From positions 215,004 to 279,003 of the forward strand of contig NZ_JAHPZL010000008.1 of NCBI RefSeq assembly GCF_019331795.1: DNA of 64,000 nt, written 5' to 3'. A model generated the notes under the pieces. The model was given only the letters and a program-made list of their open reading frames with translations. It searched no databases and was not told the origin of the DNA. Below are positions 54,052 to 64,000 of this stretch, piece after piece; positions within the stretch are counted from its first letter, which is position 1, and each line of letters starts with the position of its first letter. Position numbers and translations under genes: made by a program. This DNA comes from Austwickia sp. TVS 96-490-7B. GTDB taxonomy: Bacteria; Actinomycetota; Actinomycetes; Actinomycetales; Dermatophilaceae.

Positions 54052-57000
54052 GTGCCCGAAACCTCCACCGCAGTCGTCCCCTCGCACTCGCATGACCGCC
54101 TGATCGTGCGGGGCGCACGCGAGCACAACCTGAAGAACGTCTCCATCGACATTCCCCGAGACGCGCTGTGCGTTTTTACGGGTTTGTCCGGGTCTGGAAA
54201 GTCTTCTTTAGCTTTCGACACGATCTTCGCTGAAGGCCAACGACGGTACGTCGAGTCGCTATCAGCCTATGCGCGCCAATTCCTTGGCCAGATGGATAAA
54301 CCAGACGTTGATTTCATTGAGGGACTCTCTCCGGCGGTGTCCATCGACCAAAAGTCCACAAACCGCAACCCGCGATCTACGGTCGGCACCATCACCGAGG
54401 TATATGACTACCTCCGGTTGCTCTTCGCCCGAGCTGGCACCCCCCACTGTCCTGTCTGCGGCGAACAGATCACCCGGCAAAGTCCACAACAAATCGTCGA
54501 TCGTCTGCTGACCCTTCCCGAAGGCACCAGGTTCCAGATCCTCGCGCCGGTGGTGCGCGGACGCAAAGGCGAATTCGTTGACCTCTTCGCCGAGCTCCAA
54601 GGCAAAGGGTTCTCCCGGGCTCGTGTAGACGGCGAGGTAGTCACACTCACTGACCCACCACGTCTAGAAAAACAAAAGAAACACACCATTGAAGTCGTCG
54701 TGGACCGTCTTGTCGCCAAAGGCGGCGACCTCACCGCGCAGCGGAGACTCACTGACTCTGTAGAAACCGCGCTCACTCTCTCTGACGGACTTGTCGTTGC
54801 CGATCTCGTCGATATCGCTCCACATGACCCCGAACACACTAAAGAACGCCGCTTCTCCGAACGGATGGCCTGCCCCAACGAGCATCCCCTGGCCATCGAC
54901 GACGTCGAACCGCGAACCTTCTCGTTCAACAGTCCCTTCGGCGCCTGCCCCACCTGCACCGGTATCGGTACCGAATTGGAAGTCGACGCTGACCTCCTCG
55001 TCCCTGACGAAGAACTCACGCTACGCCAAGGGGCCATCGTGCCCTGGGCGCAGGGCGGCTCCATGCAGGAATACCAATTGCGTGTCGTCACCGCGCTCGC
55101 TGAAGACCTCTCCTTCTCCCTGGATGTACCGTGGCGAGCCCTGCCCGCCCGCGCCCGAGAAGCTCTCCTCCACGGCAGGGATTACAAGGTTCACGTGAAG
55201 TACCGCAATCGATTCGGGCGCGAACGGGCCTACACCACAGGTTTTGAAGGGGCCGTCTCCATGGTCAAGAGACGCCACAACGAAACCGAATCCGACTACG
55301 CCAGAGAAAAATATGAGGCATACATGCGGGAGGTGCCCTGCCCCACCTGCCACGGGGCACGGCTCAAACCCGAAGCTCTATCCGTCCTGATCGGTGGATG
55401 TAGCATCGCCCAGGTTTGCGCCATGTCCATCGCCGACTGCGCGGCTTTCTTCCATGACATCGTCCTCGGTGAACGCCAAGCTCAGATTGCCGAGAGAGTC
55501 CTCCGCGAAATCGACGCTCGCCTAGGGTTCCTCCTGGATGTGGGTTTGGATTACCTCTCCCTGGACCGACCCGCAGCGACACTGTCCGGTGGTGAAGCGC
55601 AACGCATCAGGCTTGCCACCCAGATCGGATCGGGACTCGTCGGAGTCCTCTACGTCCTCGACGAACCGTCTATCGGCCTGCACCAACGCGACAACCATCG
55701 GCTCATCCAAACCCTCACCCGGCTGCGCGACCTGGGCAATACCCTCATCGTCGTTGAACACGACGAGGACACCATTGCTGCCTCTGACTGGGTGGTCGAT
55801 ATCGGACCGGGCGCTGGCGAACACGGCGGTCAGGTCGTGCACTCCGGTCCGCTAGATGACCTGCTCACCAACGCCCACTCCGTCACCGGCGCCTACCTTT
55901 CCGGCCGACGTGAGATCCCCATGCCGACCCAACGACGTTCCCTCGACCCGGGGAGAAAAATTCACGTCAAGGGCGCCCGCCAAAACAACCTGCATGATGT
56001 CGATGTAGCTTTTCCTCTCGGTGGTTTCGTGGCCGTCACTGGAGTCTCCGGATCAGGGAAATCAACCCTGGTCAACGACATTCTTTACAACGTCCTCGCT
56101 AACCGACTCAACGGGGCCCGACATGTCCCAGGGCGACACCGCACCGTCACCGGGATAGAACACCTCGACAAAGTTGTTCACGTCGACCAAGGCCCCATCG
56201 GGAGGACTCCACGCAGCAACCCTGCGACGTACACCGGTGTTTTTGACCACATTCGGAGATTATTCGCCGAGACAACCGAAGCCAAGATTCGCGGCTACCA
56301 ACCAGGACGATTCTCCTTCAACGTTAAAGGCGGACGCTGCGACGCCTGCTCCGGCGACGGCACCCTGAAGATCGAGATGAATTTCCTACCTGACGTGTAT
56401 GTCCCCTGCGAGGTCTGTCACGGCGCCCGTTACAACCGGGAGACCCTCGAAGTCCACTTCAAGGGAAAAACCATCGCTGACGTCCTTGATATGCCCATCG
56501 AAGAAGCCGCAGAGTTTTTTGCCGCCGTACCAGCAATCGCTCGACACCTACGCACCCTCAACGACGTCGGACTCGGTTACGTCAGACTAGGACAGAGCGC
56601 CACCACCTTGTCAGGTGGCGAAGCGCAACGCGTCAAGCTCGCCTCCGAACTGCAAAAACGCTCCACTGGACGGACTATTTACGTCCTGGACGAACCCACT
56701 ACAGGTCTGCACTTCGAAGACATCCGCAAACTTCTCGATGTCCTCCACGGCCTCGTCGAGAAAGGCAACACCGTCGTCGTCATCGAACACAATCTCGACG
56801 TCATCAAATGCGCTGACTGGCTCATTGACATGGGGCCAGAAGGGGGAATCAACGGCGGCACCGTCGTCGCCGAAGGCACTCCCGAACATGTCGCCACCGT
56901 GCCAGACAGTCACACCGGACGATTCCTCGCACCCCTGTTGGCCCGGCACACGCCAGTGCCACCACCCCAGCCGTTCCGTCGTGTCGACACCTCTACCACC

Positions 57001-57093
57001 CACGGCAACGCCAACGGAAAGAGCACCTCCGCGGGGAAGCGCTCCACGACCAAGACCACCACCGCCGCCCGACGGCGCGCCAAAGAGGCCTGA
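54052..57093 (+). CDS. uvrA: UvrA, excinuclease ABC subunit A
   Basis: The 1013-residue protein has two ABC modules: Walker [10 protein letters not shown] and GVSGSGKST, signatures [14 protein letters not shown] and [12 protein letters not shown], Walker [11 protein letters not shown] and [10 protein letters not shown], and zinc modules with paired CxxC (CPVCG, CPTCTG, CPTCHG, CDACSG, CEVCHG). It finds DNA damage and loads UvrB. The basic C-terminal tail ([18 protein letters not shown]) may bind DNA. TAGCAT six bases before the GTG suggests a leaderless start. Confidence 0.97.
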   Translation: MPETSTAVVPSHSHDRLIVRGAREHNLKNVSIDIPRDALCVFTGLSGSGKSSLAFDTIFAEGQRRYVESLSAYARQFLGQMDKPDVDFIEGLSPAVSIDQKSTNRNPRSTVGTITEVYDYLRLLFARAGTPHCPVCGEQITRQSPQQIVDRLLTLPEGTRFQILAPVVRGRKGEFVDLFAELQGKGFSRARVDGEVVTLTDPPRLEKQKKHTIEVVVDRLVAKGGDLTAQRRLTDSVETALTLSDGLVVADLVDIAPHDPEHTKERRFSERMACPNEHPLAIDDVEPRTFSFNSPFGACPTCTGIGTELEVDADLLVPDEELTLRQGAIVPWAQGGSMQEYQLRVVTALAEDLSFSLDVPWRALPARAREALLHGRDYKVHVKYRNRFGRERAYTTGFEGAVSMVKRRHNETESDYAREKYEAYMREVPCPTCHGARLKPEALSVLIGGCSIAQVCAMSIADCAAFFHDIVLGERQAQIAERVLREIDARLGFLLDVGLDYLSLDRPAATLSGGEAQRIRLATQIGSGLVGVLYVLDEPSIGLHQRDNHRLIQTLTRLRDLGNTLIVVEHDEDTIAASDWVVDIGPGAGEHGGQVVHSGPLDDLLTNAHSVTGAYLSGRREIPMPTQRRSLDPGRKIHVKGARQNNLHDVDVAFPLGGFVAVTGVSGSGKSTLVNDILYNVLANRLNGARHVPGRHRTVTGIEHLDKVVHVDQGPIGRTPRSNPATYTGVFDHIRRLFAETTEAKIRGYQPGRFSFNVKGGRCDACSGDGTLKIEMNFLPDVYVPCEVCHGARYNRETLEVHFKGKTIADVLDMPIEEAAEFFAAVPAIARHLRTLNDVGLGYVRLGQSATTLSGGEAQRVKLASELQKRSTGRTIYVLDEPTTGLHFEDIRKLLDVLHGLVEKGNTVVVIEHNLDVIKCADWLIDMGPEGGINGGTVVAEGTPEHVATVPDSHTGRFLAPLLARHTPVPPPQPFRRVDTSTTHGNANGKSTSAGKRSTTKTTTAARRRAKEA

Positions 57094-57136
57094 CCCGAGC
57101 GTCGCCAGGCCACCAGATCCCATCCAGGAGGACCCG

Positions 57137-57616
57137 ATGACCACCACACCCCCTCCCACCGCACACCCCAGCGCCCCTCGCCGCCGCGATGTCCTCACCG
57201 GAGCCGCCGTGATCGCGCTCGCTGGGACTACCGTCACCGTGCTGAGCAGCTGCGGAGGCGGCCAAAACACCCCATCCGCTGCCACTCCCGCCCCGCCCAC
57301 TCTCGATGCCTCCACCACCCAAAAAATCAGCGCCGCGATCACCGCTGGAAAAGTCCCTGTCGGCTCAGCAACAGTCCTCGCAGGCACCGGTATCGCCCTC
57401 GCCCAGCCAGCGCCCGGCGAGTACACCGCCTTTTCCACTGCCTGCCCACACCAAGGCGGCGCCGTCTCTGAGGTGTCCAGCCGAGGTTTCCTCCGCTGCC
57501 CTCTGCATGGCAGCGAGTTCGACCCCAAGACTGGTGAAGTCAAAGTCGGCCCAGCAGACCGTCCCCTCACTGCCACCAAACTCAAGGTCGACGGCGACAA
57601 AGTCAGCCCCGCCTGA
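57137..57616 (+). CDS. Rieske 2Fe-2S lipoprotein-like protein
   Basis: The 159-residue protein has a Tat-type signal (RRRDVLTGAAVIALAG) ending in a lipobox with Cys39 (VLSSC), then a Rieske domain with CPHQGG and CPLHGSEFD ligands. It is probably a membrane-attached electron-transfer protein exported folded by Tat. AGGAGG precedes the ATG. Location between uvrA and uvrC is common in actinobacteria and gives no direct hint of function. Confidence 0.92.
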   Translation: MTTTPPPTAHPSAPRRRDVLTGAAVIALAGTTVTVLSSCGGGQNTPSAATPAPPTLDASTTQKISAAITAGKVPVGSATVLAGTGIALAQPAPGEYTAFSTACPHQGGAVSEVSSRGFLRCPLHGSEFDPKTGEVKVGPADRPLTATKLKVDGDKVSPA

Positions 57617-57686
57617 CCCCCCGCCCCGGTCGCGCGTCAACGGCAGAACACACACCTGATTGACGACCCGTCGTACGCTGCACTGC

Positions 57687-59663
57687 GTGGCCGACCCTTC
57701 GACGTACCGACCCCGCCCCGGGGAGATCCCCACCGACCCCGGGGTATACCGGTTTCGTGACGACCAAGGACGGGTCATCTACGTTGGAAAAGCTAAAAAT
57801 CTTCGCTCCCGGCTGTCCTCATACTTCCAAGACGTTGCCGGGCTACACCCCCGTACCCAAACCATGGTCCGCACCGGTGCTGCCGTGGAATGGACGGTGG
57901 TCACCAATGAAGTCGAAGCACTCCAACTCGAATACAGCTGGATCAAGGAATACGATCCCCGCTTCAACGTTAAGTACCGCGACGACAAGTCCTACCCGTA
58001 CCTCGCGGTCACCCTCGCCGAGGAATACCCTCGCGCCCAGGTGATGCGAGGTGCCAAAAAACCCGGCCACCGCTACTTCGGCCCGTACACCCATGCCTGG
58101 GCCATCCGGGAAACCCTCGACCTCCTCCTGCGCGTCTTCCCCGTCCGCACCTGCAGCGCCGGCGTGTTTCGCCGAGCAACGTTGTCACAGCGCCCCTGTC
58201 TGCTCGGCTACATCGATAAATGCTCCGCACCGTGCGTCGGCCGGGTCGATGCCGCCACCCACCGACGTACCGCCGAAGACCTGTGCGACTTCCTCGCCGG
58301 ACACACCGGGAAGTTTGTCCACCGCCTGGAAGCGCAAATGCGAGCTGCCGCAGCAGACCTACGCTTCGAGGACGCTGCCCGGCTCAGAGACGACGTGACC
58401 GCCCTAGAAAAATCCCTCGAACGCAGCGCAGTAGTGCTCCCCGACGCCACCGACGCCGATGTCTTCGGCTGGGCTGGAGATGAACTCGAAGCTGCCGTCC
58501 AGGTCTTTCACGTCCGTGGCGGCCGGATCCGCGGACAACGCGGCTGGGTCCTCGAACGTCAAGACGAAAACGACCCCCAACTCATGACGCACCTCCTGCA
58601 ACAGGTGTACGGCGGCGAAGCCGGCGAAAGTGTCCCCAAAGAAGTCCTGATTCCCCTCGACCCAGACGACCTCGACACCATGACCGACTGGCTCTCCACT
58701 CTCCGAGGTGCACGCGTCGACCTACGCGTACCCCGCCGAGGCGACAAGCGAGCCCTCGCCGACACCGTCACCCGCAACGCGCAACAAGCCCTCGCCCGCC
58801 ACAAAATCAGCCGGGCCGGTGATCTCACCTCCCGCAGCCAGGCTCTCGCCGAGCTGCAAGACGCTCTAGCACTGCCCGAAGCCCCCTTACGCATCGAATG
58901 CTTCGACATCTCCCACCTGCAAGGAACCCACACCGTCGGATCCATGGTGGTCTTCGAAGACGGCCTACCTCGCAAAAGCGAATACCGCCGGTTCGTGATC
59001 CGAGGCACCACGGACCTGCCCGCTTCCTCGGACGGAGCACCTCGCACCGACGACACCGCCGCGATGCACGAAGTCTTGACCCGACGGTTCAAACACCACC
59101 GGGACCGCCCCGACCATCCCGACACACCTGGCAGCGAACACGACGACACCCCCGCCCCTGAACGACGCAGGTTCGCCTACGCCCCCCAACTCGTCGTTGT
59201 CGACGGCGGGGCGCCCCAAGTAGCGGCCGCCCAAGCCGCCCTGGACGCCTTAAACATCCACGACGTCACCGTCATCGGCCTCGCCAAACGACTCGAAGAG
59301 GTATGGCTACCCGGCGACGACTTCCCCGTCGTCCTTCCACGCAGCAGCGACGGACTGTTCCTCCTCCAACGCGTCCGCGACGAAGCCCACCGGTTCGCCA
59401 TCACCTTCCACCGAAAACGACGATCCACCGCCATGATCCGCAGCGCACTGGACGGCATTCCTGGACTCGGCCCGACCCGCCAAGCCGCGCTCCTGTCCCA
59501 GTTCGGATCAGTCGCAGCCCTGCGACAAGCCACCCCCGACGAACTCTGCGCCGTACCAGGTATTGGACCGGCACTCGCGGCCACCATTGCCGGGCACCTC
59601 GACACGCAGGCAGCCACCGCTGGTCCCAGCGTGAACGTCACCACAGGTGAGATCGTGGAGTGA
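57687..59663 (+). CDS. uvrC: UvrC, excinuclease ABC subunit C
   Basis: The 658-residue nuclease has the GIY-YIG domain ([20 protein letters not shown]), a UVR motif near 210-245, the RNase H-like domain ([20 protein letters not shown] and [10 protein letters not shown]) and tandem helix-hairpin-helix motifs ([26 protein letters not shown]). It makes both incisions around the lesion. A His/Asp/Pro-rich insertion (about 470-490) is present. TACGCT seven bases before the GTG suggests leaderless expression. The upstream frame to 57660 is not needed. Confidence 0.96.
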   Translation: MADPSTYRPRPGEIPTDPGVYRFRDDQGRVIYVGKAKNLRSRLSSYFQDVAGLHPRTQTMVRTGAAVEWTVVTNEVEALQLEYSWIKEYDPRFNVKYRDDKSYPYLAVTLAEEYPRAQVMRGAKKPGHRYFGPYTHAWAIRETLDLLLRVFPVRTCSAGVFRRATLSQRPCLLGYIDKCSAPCVGRVDAATHRRTAEDLCDFLAGHTGKFVHRLEAQMRAAAADLRFEDAARLRDDVTALEKSLERSAVVLPDATDADVFGWAGDELEAAVQVFHVRGGRIRGQRGWVLERQDENDPQLMTHLLQQVYGGEAGESVPKEVLIPLDPDDLDTMTDWLSTLRGARVDLRVPRRGDKRALADTVTRNAQQALARHKISRAGDLTSRSQALAELQDALALPEAPLRIECFDISHLQGTHTVGSMVVFEDGLPRKSEYRRFVIRGTTDLPASSDGAPRTDDTAAMHEVLTRRFKHHRDRPDHPDTPGSEHDDTPAPERRRFAYAPQLVVVDGGAPQVAAAQAALDALNIHDVTVIGLAKRLEEVWLPGDDFPVVLPRSSDGLFLLQRVRDEAHRFAITFHRKRRSTAMIRSALDGIPGLGPTRQAALLSQFGSVAALRQATPDELCAVPGIGPALAATIAGHLDTQAATAGPSVNVTTGEIVE

Positions 59664-59681
59664 GCCGACGAAAGGCACGCC

Positions 59682-60632
59682 ATGAGCAGCACGCCCGATC
59701 TTCCGCCGCCCCCCATGACCAGTGATGAGGAAATGACGATTCATTCGACGCTCTCCGATCAGACAGCACCCGCTACTCCAGATTTTGTGGTGGTGACCGG
59801 GATGAGTGGGGCTGGTCGGAGTACCGCCGCTCACGCCTTGGAGGATCTTGGTTGGTATGTCGTGGACAACCTGCCTGCCTCAATGTTGCCGCAGCTCGCT
59901 CAGCTTGCCGCAGCACCCACCTCGACCATTTCTCGACTTGTCGCAGTGGTCGACGCCCGATCTCGCGGGTTCTTCGATGCATTCCGGGGCGCGTTGACCA
60001 CCTTGCACGGTGAGGGAATGCGACCCAAGGTGATTTTCATCGATGCGAACGACGAATCATTGGTCCGTCGGTTTGAGAGTGTGCGACGCCCACATCCGTT
60101 GCAGGGCGAAGGCCGACTGTTGGACGGGATACACGCGGAGCGGGCGAAGCTGACCGATCTGCGGGCGGATTCTGACCTGGTGTTGGACACCTCCGGGCTG
60201 AATGTGCATCAACTGTCCACGAAGATCCGCGACATCATCGGCGGGGAAGCCACGACCCGGCTGCGGATCGCGTTGGTGTCCTTCGGTTTTAAGTACGGCG
60301 TTCCGTTGGATGCTGACTTGGTCTTTGATATGCGTTTTCTGCCTAACCCGTATTGGATCCCGGCGCTGCGAAACCACACCGGCCGGGATGAGGAGGTCTC
60401 CAATTTTGTCTTGTCTCAACCAGGGGCCACGGAGTTTGTGGAGCGTTTCGCCGGTTTGATGGAGCCGATGTTGGCGGGCTATCTCAGCGAGGGGCGCCGC
60501 TACATCACGGTGGCGATAGGGTGCACCGGCGGGAAGCATCGTTCGGTGGCGATCGCTGAAAGGTTGGCGCAACGGTTGCGCACCCCGGAGGTCGCGACGA
60601 TTCTCTTCCACCGTGACCTGGGACGGGAGTGA
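59682..60632 (+). CDS. rapZ: RapZ/YvcJ family nucleotide-binding protein
   Basis: The 316-residue protein has P-loop [40 protein letters not shown] and [20 protein letters not shown], the RapZ signature. In enterobacteria RapZ controls GlmS through small RNAs; the actinobacterial role is less clear. An N-terminal extension of about 35 residues precedes the P-loop, and internal ATGs are possible starts. It lies 18 bases after uvrC and overlaps yvcK by four bases. Confidence 0.93.
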   Translation: MSSTPDLPPPPMTSDEEMTIHSTLSDQTAPATPDFVVVTGMSGAGRSTAAHALEDLGWYVVDNLPASMLPQLAQLAAAPTSTISRLVAVVDARSRGFFDAFRGALTTLHGEGMRPKVIFIDANDESLVRRFESVRRPHPLQGEGRLLDGIHAERAKLTDLRADSDLVLDTSGLNVHQLSTKIRDIIGGEATTRLRIALVSFGFKYGVPLDADLVFDMRFLPNPYWIPALRNHTGRDEEVSNFVLSQPGATEFVERFAGLMEPMLAGYLSEGRRYITVAIGCTGGKHRSVAIAERLAQRLRTPEVATILFHRDLGRE

Positions 60633-61576
60633 GGGTGACAGTTCGACCTGCTGTAGTGGCTTTAGGTGGAGGTCATGGTCTGGCGGCGTCCTTGGGGGCG
60701 TTGCGGCATCTTTCTGATCGGCTGACCGCGGTGGTCACCGTTGCTGACGATGGTGGGTCCAGCGGGCGGCTCCGCCAGGAGTACGACGTCTTGCCGCCGG
60801 GCGATCTGAGGATGGCGTTGGCGGCACTGTGTGACGACTCCGAGTGGGGTCTGTTGTGGCGAGATGTGTTGCAGCACAGGTTTGATGGCTCGGGGCCGTT
60901 GGCCGGACATGCGGTGGGCAACTTGTTGATCGTTGCGTTGTGGGACCTGCTGGGGGACTCAGTGCAAGGGTTGGATGTGGTGGGCAAGCTGTTGACGGCT
61001 CGTGGCCGGGTATTGCCGATGGCAGCTGTTCCGTTGGGGATCTCAGCGCATGTGCGGGGATTGAACCCGTTGGATCCGACGGTGGTCACGGAGGTGCATG
61101 GGCAGGCTGAGGTCGCGACCACCGCTGGGGAGGTGCTCGACGTACGGCTGCATCCGGCAGATCCCCCGGCTCATCCGGAGACGCTTAAAGCTGTCGATGA
61201 GGCGGATTGGGTGGTGCTGGGGCCTGGGTCGTGGTTTACCTCGGTGATGCCACATTTGTTGGTGCCGGAGTTGGCACGTGCGGTGCGGGATACCTCGGCA
61301 CGCCGGTTGTTGACGTTGAACGTGCAGATGCAGACCACGGAGACGTTGGGGTTCACCGCATCTCGACATTTGGACACGTTGGCTGCGCATGCCCCAGACC
61401 TCACCTTGGACGTGGTGCTGGCCGACCCGAGTGTGGTGGATGATCGGGATCGGGTGGAGGAGTCAGCGGCGCGGCTGGGCGCAGAGCTGGTGGTGGCATC
61501 GGTGGCTGCGGTCGACGTACCAGGGGTTCATGATGTGTTACGGCTGGCGGCGGCTTACCGGGACATTTTCGACTAA
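60629..61576 (+). CDS. yvcK: YvcK/CofD-like UDP-GlcNAc-binding protein
   Basis: The 315-residue protein has [49 protein letters not shown] and [15 protein letters not shown], the YvcK/CofD pattern. YvcK proteins bind UDP-GlcNAc and support growth on gluconeogenic carbon and cell-wall precursor supply. The GTG overlaps the rapZ stop. The rapZ-yvcK-whiA order is conserved in Gram-positive bacteria. Confidence 0.92.
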   Translation: MRVTVRPAVVALGGGHGLAASLGALRHLSDRLTAVVTVADDGGSSGRLRQEYDVLPPGDLRMALAALCDDSEWGLLWRDVLQHRFDGSGPLAGHAVGNLLIVALWDLLGDSVQGLDVVGKLLTARGRVLPMAAVPLGISAHVRGLNPLDPTVVTEVHGQAEVATTAGEVLDVRLHPADPPAHPETLKAVDEADWVVLGPGSWFTSVMPHLLVPELARAVRDTSARRLLTLNVQMQTTETLGFTASRHLDTLAAHAPDLTLDVVLADPSVVDDRDRVEESAARLGAELVVASVAAVDVPGVHDVLRLAAAYRDIFD

Positions 61577-61684
61577 ACCCTGGACCTTTCAGGTCTGATC
61601 ACTCTGGGGTGGGGACAAGATCAACGTTGGGAGGGTGGTGGCTGGTGGCCTCGGCGGGTCGCGCCCAATGGCACTATGGAGCCC

Positions 61685-62665
61685 ATGGCGATGACCGCGA
61701 ACGTCAAGGACGAGTTGAGCAGGTTCCCGGTCACCAAACCGTGTTGCCGTAAAGCGGAGATGTCCGGGGTGTTGCGTTTCGCTGGCGGATTGCACCTGGT
61801 CGCCGGGCGGATCGTCGTCGAGGGTGAGTTGGATACTGCGGCGGCTGCTCGACGGTTACGTCGGGACATCGGTGAGGTGTATGGGTATGCGACGGAGATG
61901 GTGGTGCTCGTCGAATCGGGGCTCCGCCGGGGGAGCCGATATGTGGTGCGGGTGGAGTCAGATGGGGAGGCTTTGGCCCGGCAGGCGGGTCTGATTGATC
62001 TGCGTGGTCGTCCGGTGCGCGGCTTGCCACCGCGGGTGGTGAACGGGGCGTTGTGTGATGCTGAGGCGGTATGGCGGGGGGCTTTTCTGGCACATGGGTC
62101 GTTGACGGAGCCGGGCCGGTCCAGTTCGTTGGAGATCACCTGTCCAGGACCGGAAGCGGCGTTGGCGTTGGTGGGTGCGGCGAGGCGATTAGGAATCCAA
62201 GCGAAGGCCCGTGAAGTGCGCGGAGTGGACCGGGTGGTGATCCGAGATGGCGACGCCATCAGCGCGATCTTGACCCGGATGGGTGCCCACGATGCGGTGT
62301 TGGCCTGGGAGGAACGACGCATGCGTCGTGAAGTGCGGGCCACTGCTAATAGGTTGGCCAATTTCGATGACGCGAACCTTCGGCGGTCGGCACGAGCAGC
62401 GGTGACGGCTGGGGCGCGCGTATGTCGGGCGATGGAAATTCTCGGCGATGACATCCCAGACCATTTGGTGCAGGCGGGTCGACTCCGCTTGGAGCACAAG
62501 CAGGCCAGTTTGGAAGAGTTGGGTGCGTTGGCTGACCCACCGATGACCAAAGATGCAGTGGCAGGTCGGATTCGCCGCCTGTTGGCGATGGCGGACAAAC
62601 GTGCAGCGGAGATGGGCATCCCGGGCACAGAAGCAGTGCTCACCGAGGAACTCCTCGACAGCTGA
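61685..62665 (+). CDS. whiA: WhiA, DNA-binding regulator
   Basis: The 326-residue protein has an N-terminal LAGLIDADG-derived fold ([40 protein letters not shown]) and a C-terminal HTH ([26 protein letters not shown]). WhiA controls sporulation septation in Streptomyces and chromosome segregation in others. An upstream ATG at 61676 is possible. It is third in rapZ-yvcK-whiA. Confidence 0.93.
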   Translation: MAMTANVKDELSRFPVTKPCCRKAEMSGVLRFAGGLHLVAGRIVVEGELDTAAAARRLRRDIGEVYGYATEMVVLVESGLRRGSRYVVRVESDGEALARQAGLIDLRGRPVRGLPPRVVNGALCDAEAVWRGAFLAHGSLTEPGRSSSLEITCPGPEAALALVGAARRLGIQAKAREVRGVDRVVIRDGDAISAILTRMGAHDAVLAWEERRMRREVRATANRLANFDDANLRRSARAAVTAGARVCRAMEILGDDIPDHLVQAGRLRLEHKQASLEELGALADPPMTKDAVAGRIRRLLAMADKRAAEMGIPGTEAVLTEELLDS

Positions 62666-62820
62666 ACGAATCTCGCTGGCCCCAATCGCAGTCAGTGATC
62701 GGATCTGCGTCGCGAACCCTAGTGTTTTCTCGTGCCGAACGATGGGTGTTCGGGCAGATCTGTACGGATCGCGGGCCTTTCGTCCCGGTCCGGAGGGTGC
62801 GCACAGGGCACCCGAAAGGA

Positions 62821-62843
62821 TAGGGTTCTAAGAGTCGTACGAC
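62821..62843 (+). promoter_or_regulatory. Candidate gap promoter with palindrome
   Basis: TAGGGT (62821-62826) is a plausible -10, with a weak TGCGCA 17 bases upstream. A perfect 10-base palindrome GTCGTACGAC (62834-62843) lies near the expected transcription start, about 100 bases before gap, and may be an operator. Confidence 0.4.
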
Positions 62844-62942
62844 GGCGTACCGGCCCGACGTCCCCCGTCAGTCAGCCCAGACGCCCTGTCACGGATGACG
62901 CCAGGCCACGCCGGACCGTGTTAGGCAATCAGGAAGGCATGA

Positions 62943-63950
<1,008 letters not shown>

Positions 63951-64000
63951 CCCTGGTCGAGCCTCTTCCGATTCACCCCGTGCGTCGGGTGGCCGACCCG

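Overview
The window reads as chromosomal DNA of a high-GC actinobacterium. The evidence is gene order and family content: coiled-coil DivIVA-like proteins, hemW, hrcA-dnaJ-rsmE-phoH-ybeY-corC-era, leuA-recO-uppS, a CoaE-GrpB fusion, uvrB, uvrA, a Rieske protein, uvrC, rapZ-yvcK-whiA-gap, a mycothiol-dependent-type enzyme, and many apparent leaderless starts. A member of the Micrococcales is likely; Dermatophilaceae is only a guess. No rRNA, tRNA, CRISPR array, transposase or prophage was found.

Layout. 1-4.1 kb: two coiled-coil proteins and hemW. 4.1-17.8 kb: an accessory block between hemW and the DUF3097/hrcA genes that often lie next to it. It holds a DUF2283 gene, a truncated DUF2975 gene with its HTH partner, the nadABC operon, a DUF2785 protein, an AT-rich ABC exporter set, an SOS-controlled UmuD/UmuC pair, a methyltransferase/MFS pair and two unknown exported proteins. 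17.8-19.7 kb: nrtR and DUF3097 on the minus strand. 19.7-26.6 kb: the hrcA-to-era operon behind a perfect CIRCE element. 26.6-32.1 kb: a LysM/mannose-lectin protein, leuA with a possible attenuator leader, a zinc-ribbon membrane protein and a secreted M4 protease. 32.3-38.7 kb: recO, uppS, a DUF2993-like protein, an esterase, fhs and a methyltransferase. 38.7-46.9 kb: rpsA, a GDPD phosphodiesterase, coaE, a small roadblock/GTPase module and uvrB. 46.9-54 kb: terC, a TetR/acyl-CoA dehydrogenase pair, an acetate CoA-transferase, an EamA exporter, an MBL hydrolase and a mycothiol-type enzyme. 54-64 kb: uvrA, Rieske, uvrC, rapZ, yvcK, whiA, gap.

How the genes work together. NAD synthesis from aspartate (nadABC) has a promoter overlapped by an interrupted palindrome, and an NrtR-type regulator lies 8.5 kb away. 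DNA repair is represented by all three UvrABC subunits, RecO and an SOS-inducible Y-family polymerase. The UmuD-like partner of that polymerase has lost both residues of the self-cleavage dyad, which is the most unusual observation here. Heat-shock control (HrcA/CIRCE) sits in a divergent region shared with DUF3097-nrtR. Several genes end in long perfect hairpins without a T-tract, and at least seven genes have a TANNNT hexamer 6-7 nt before the start codon, as expected for leaderless transcripts.
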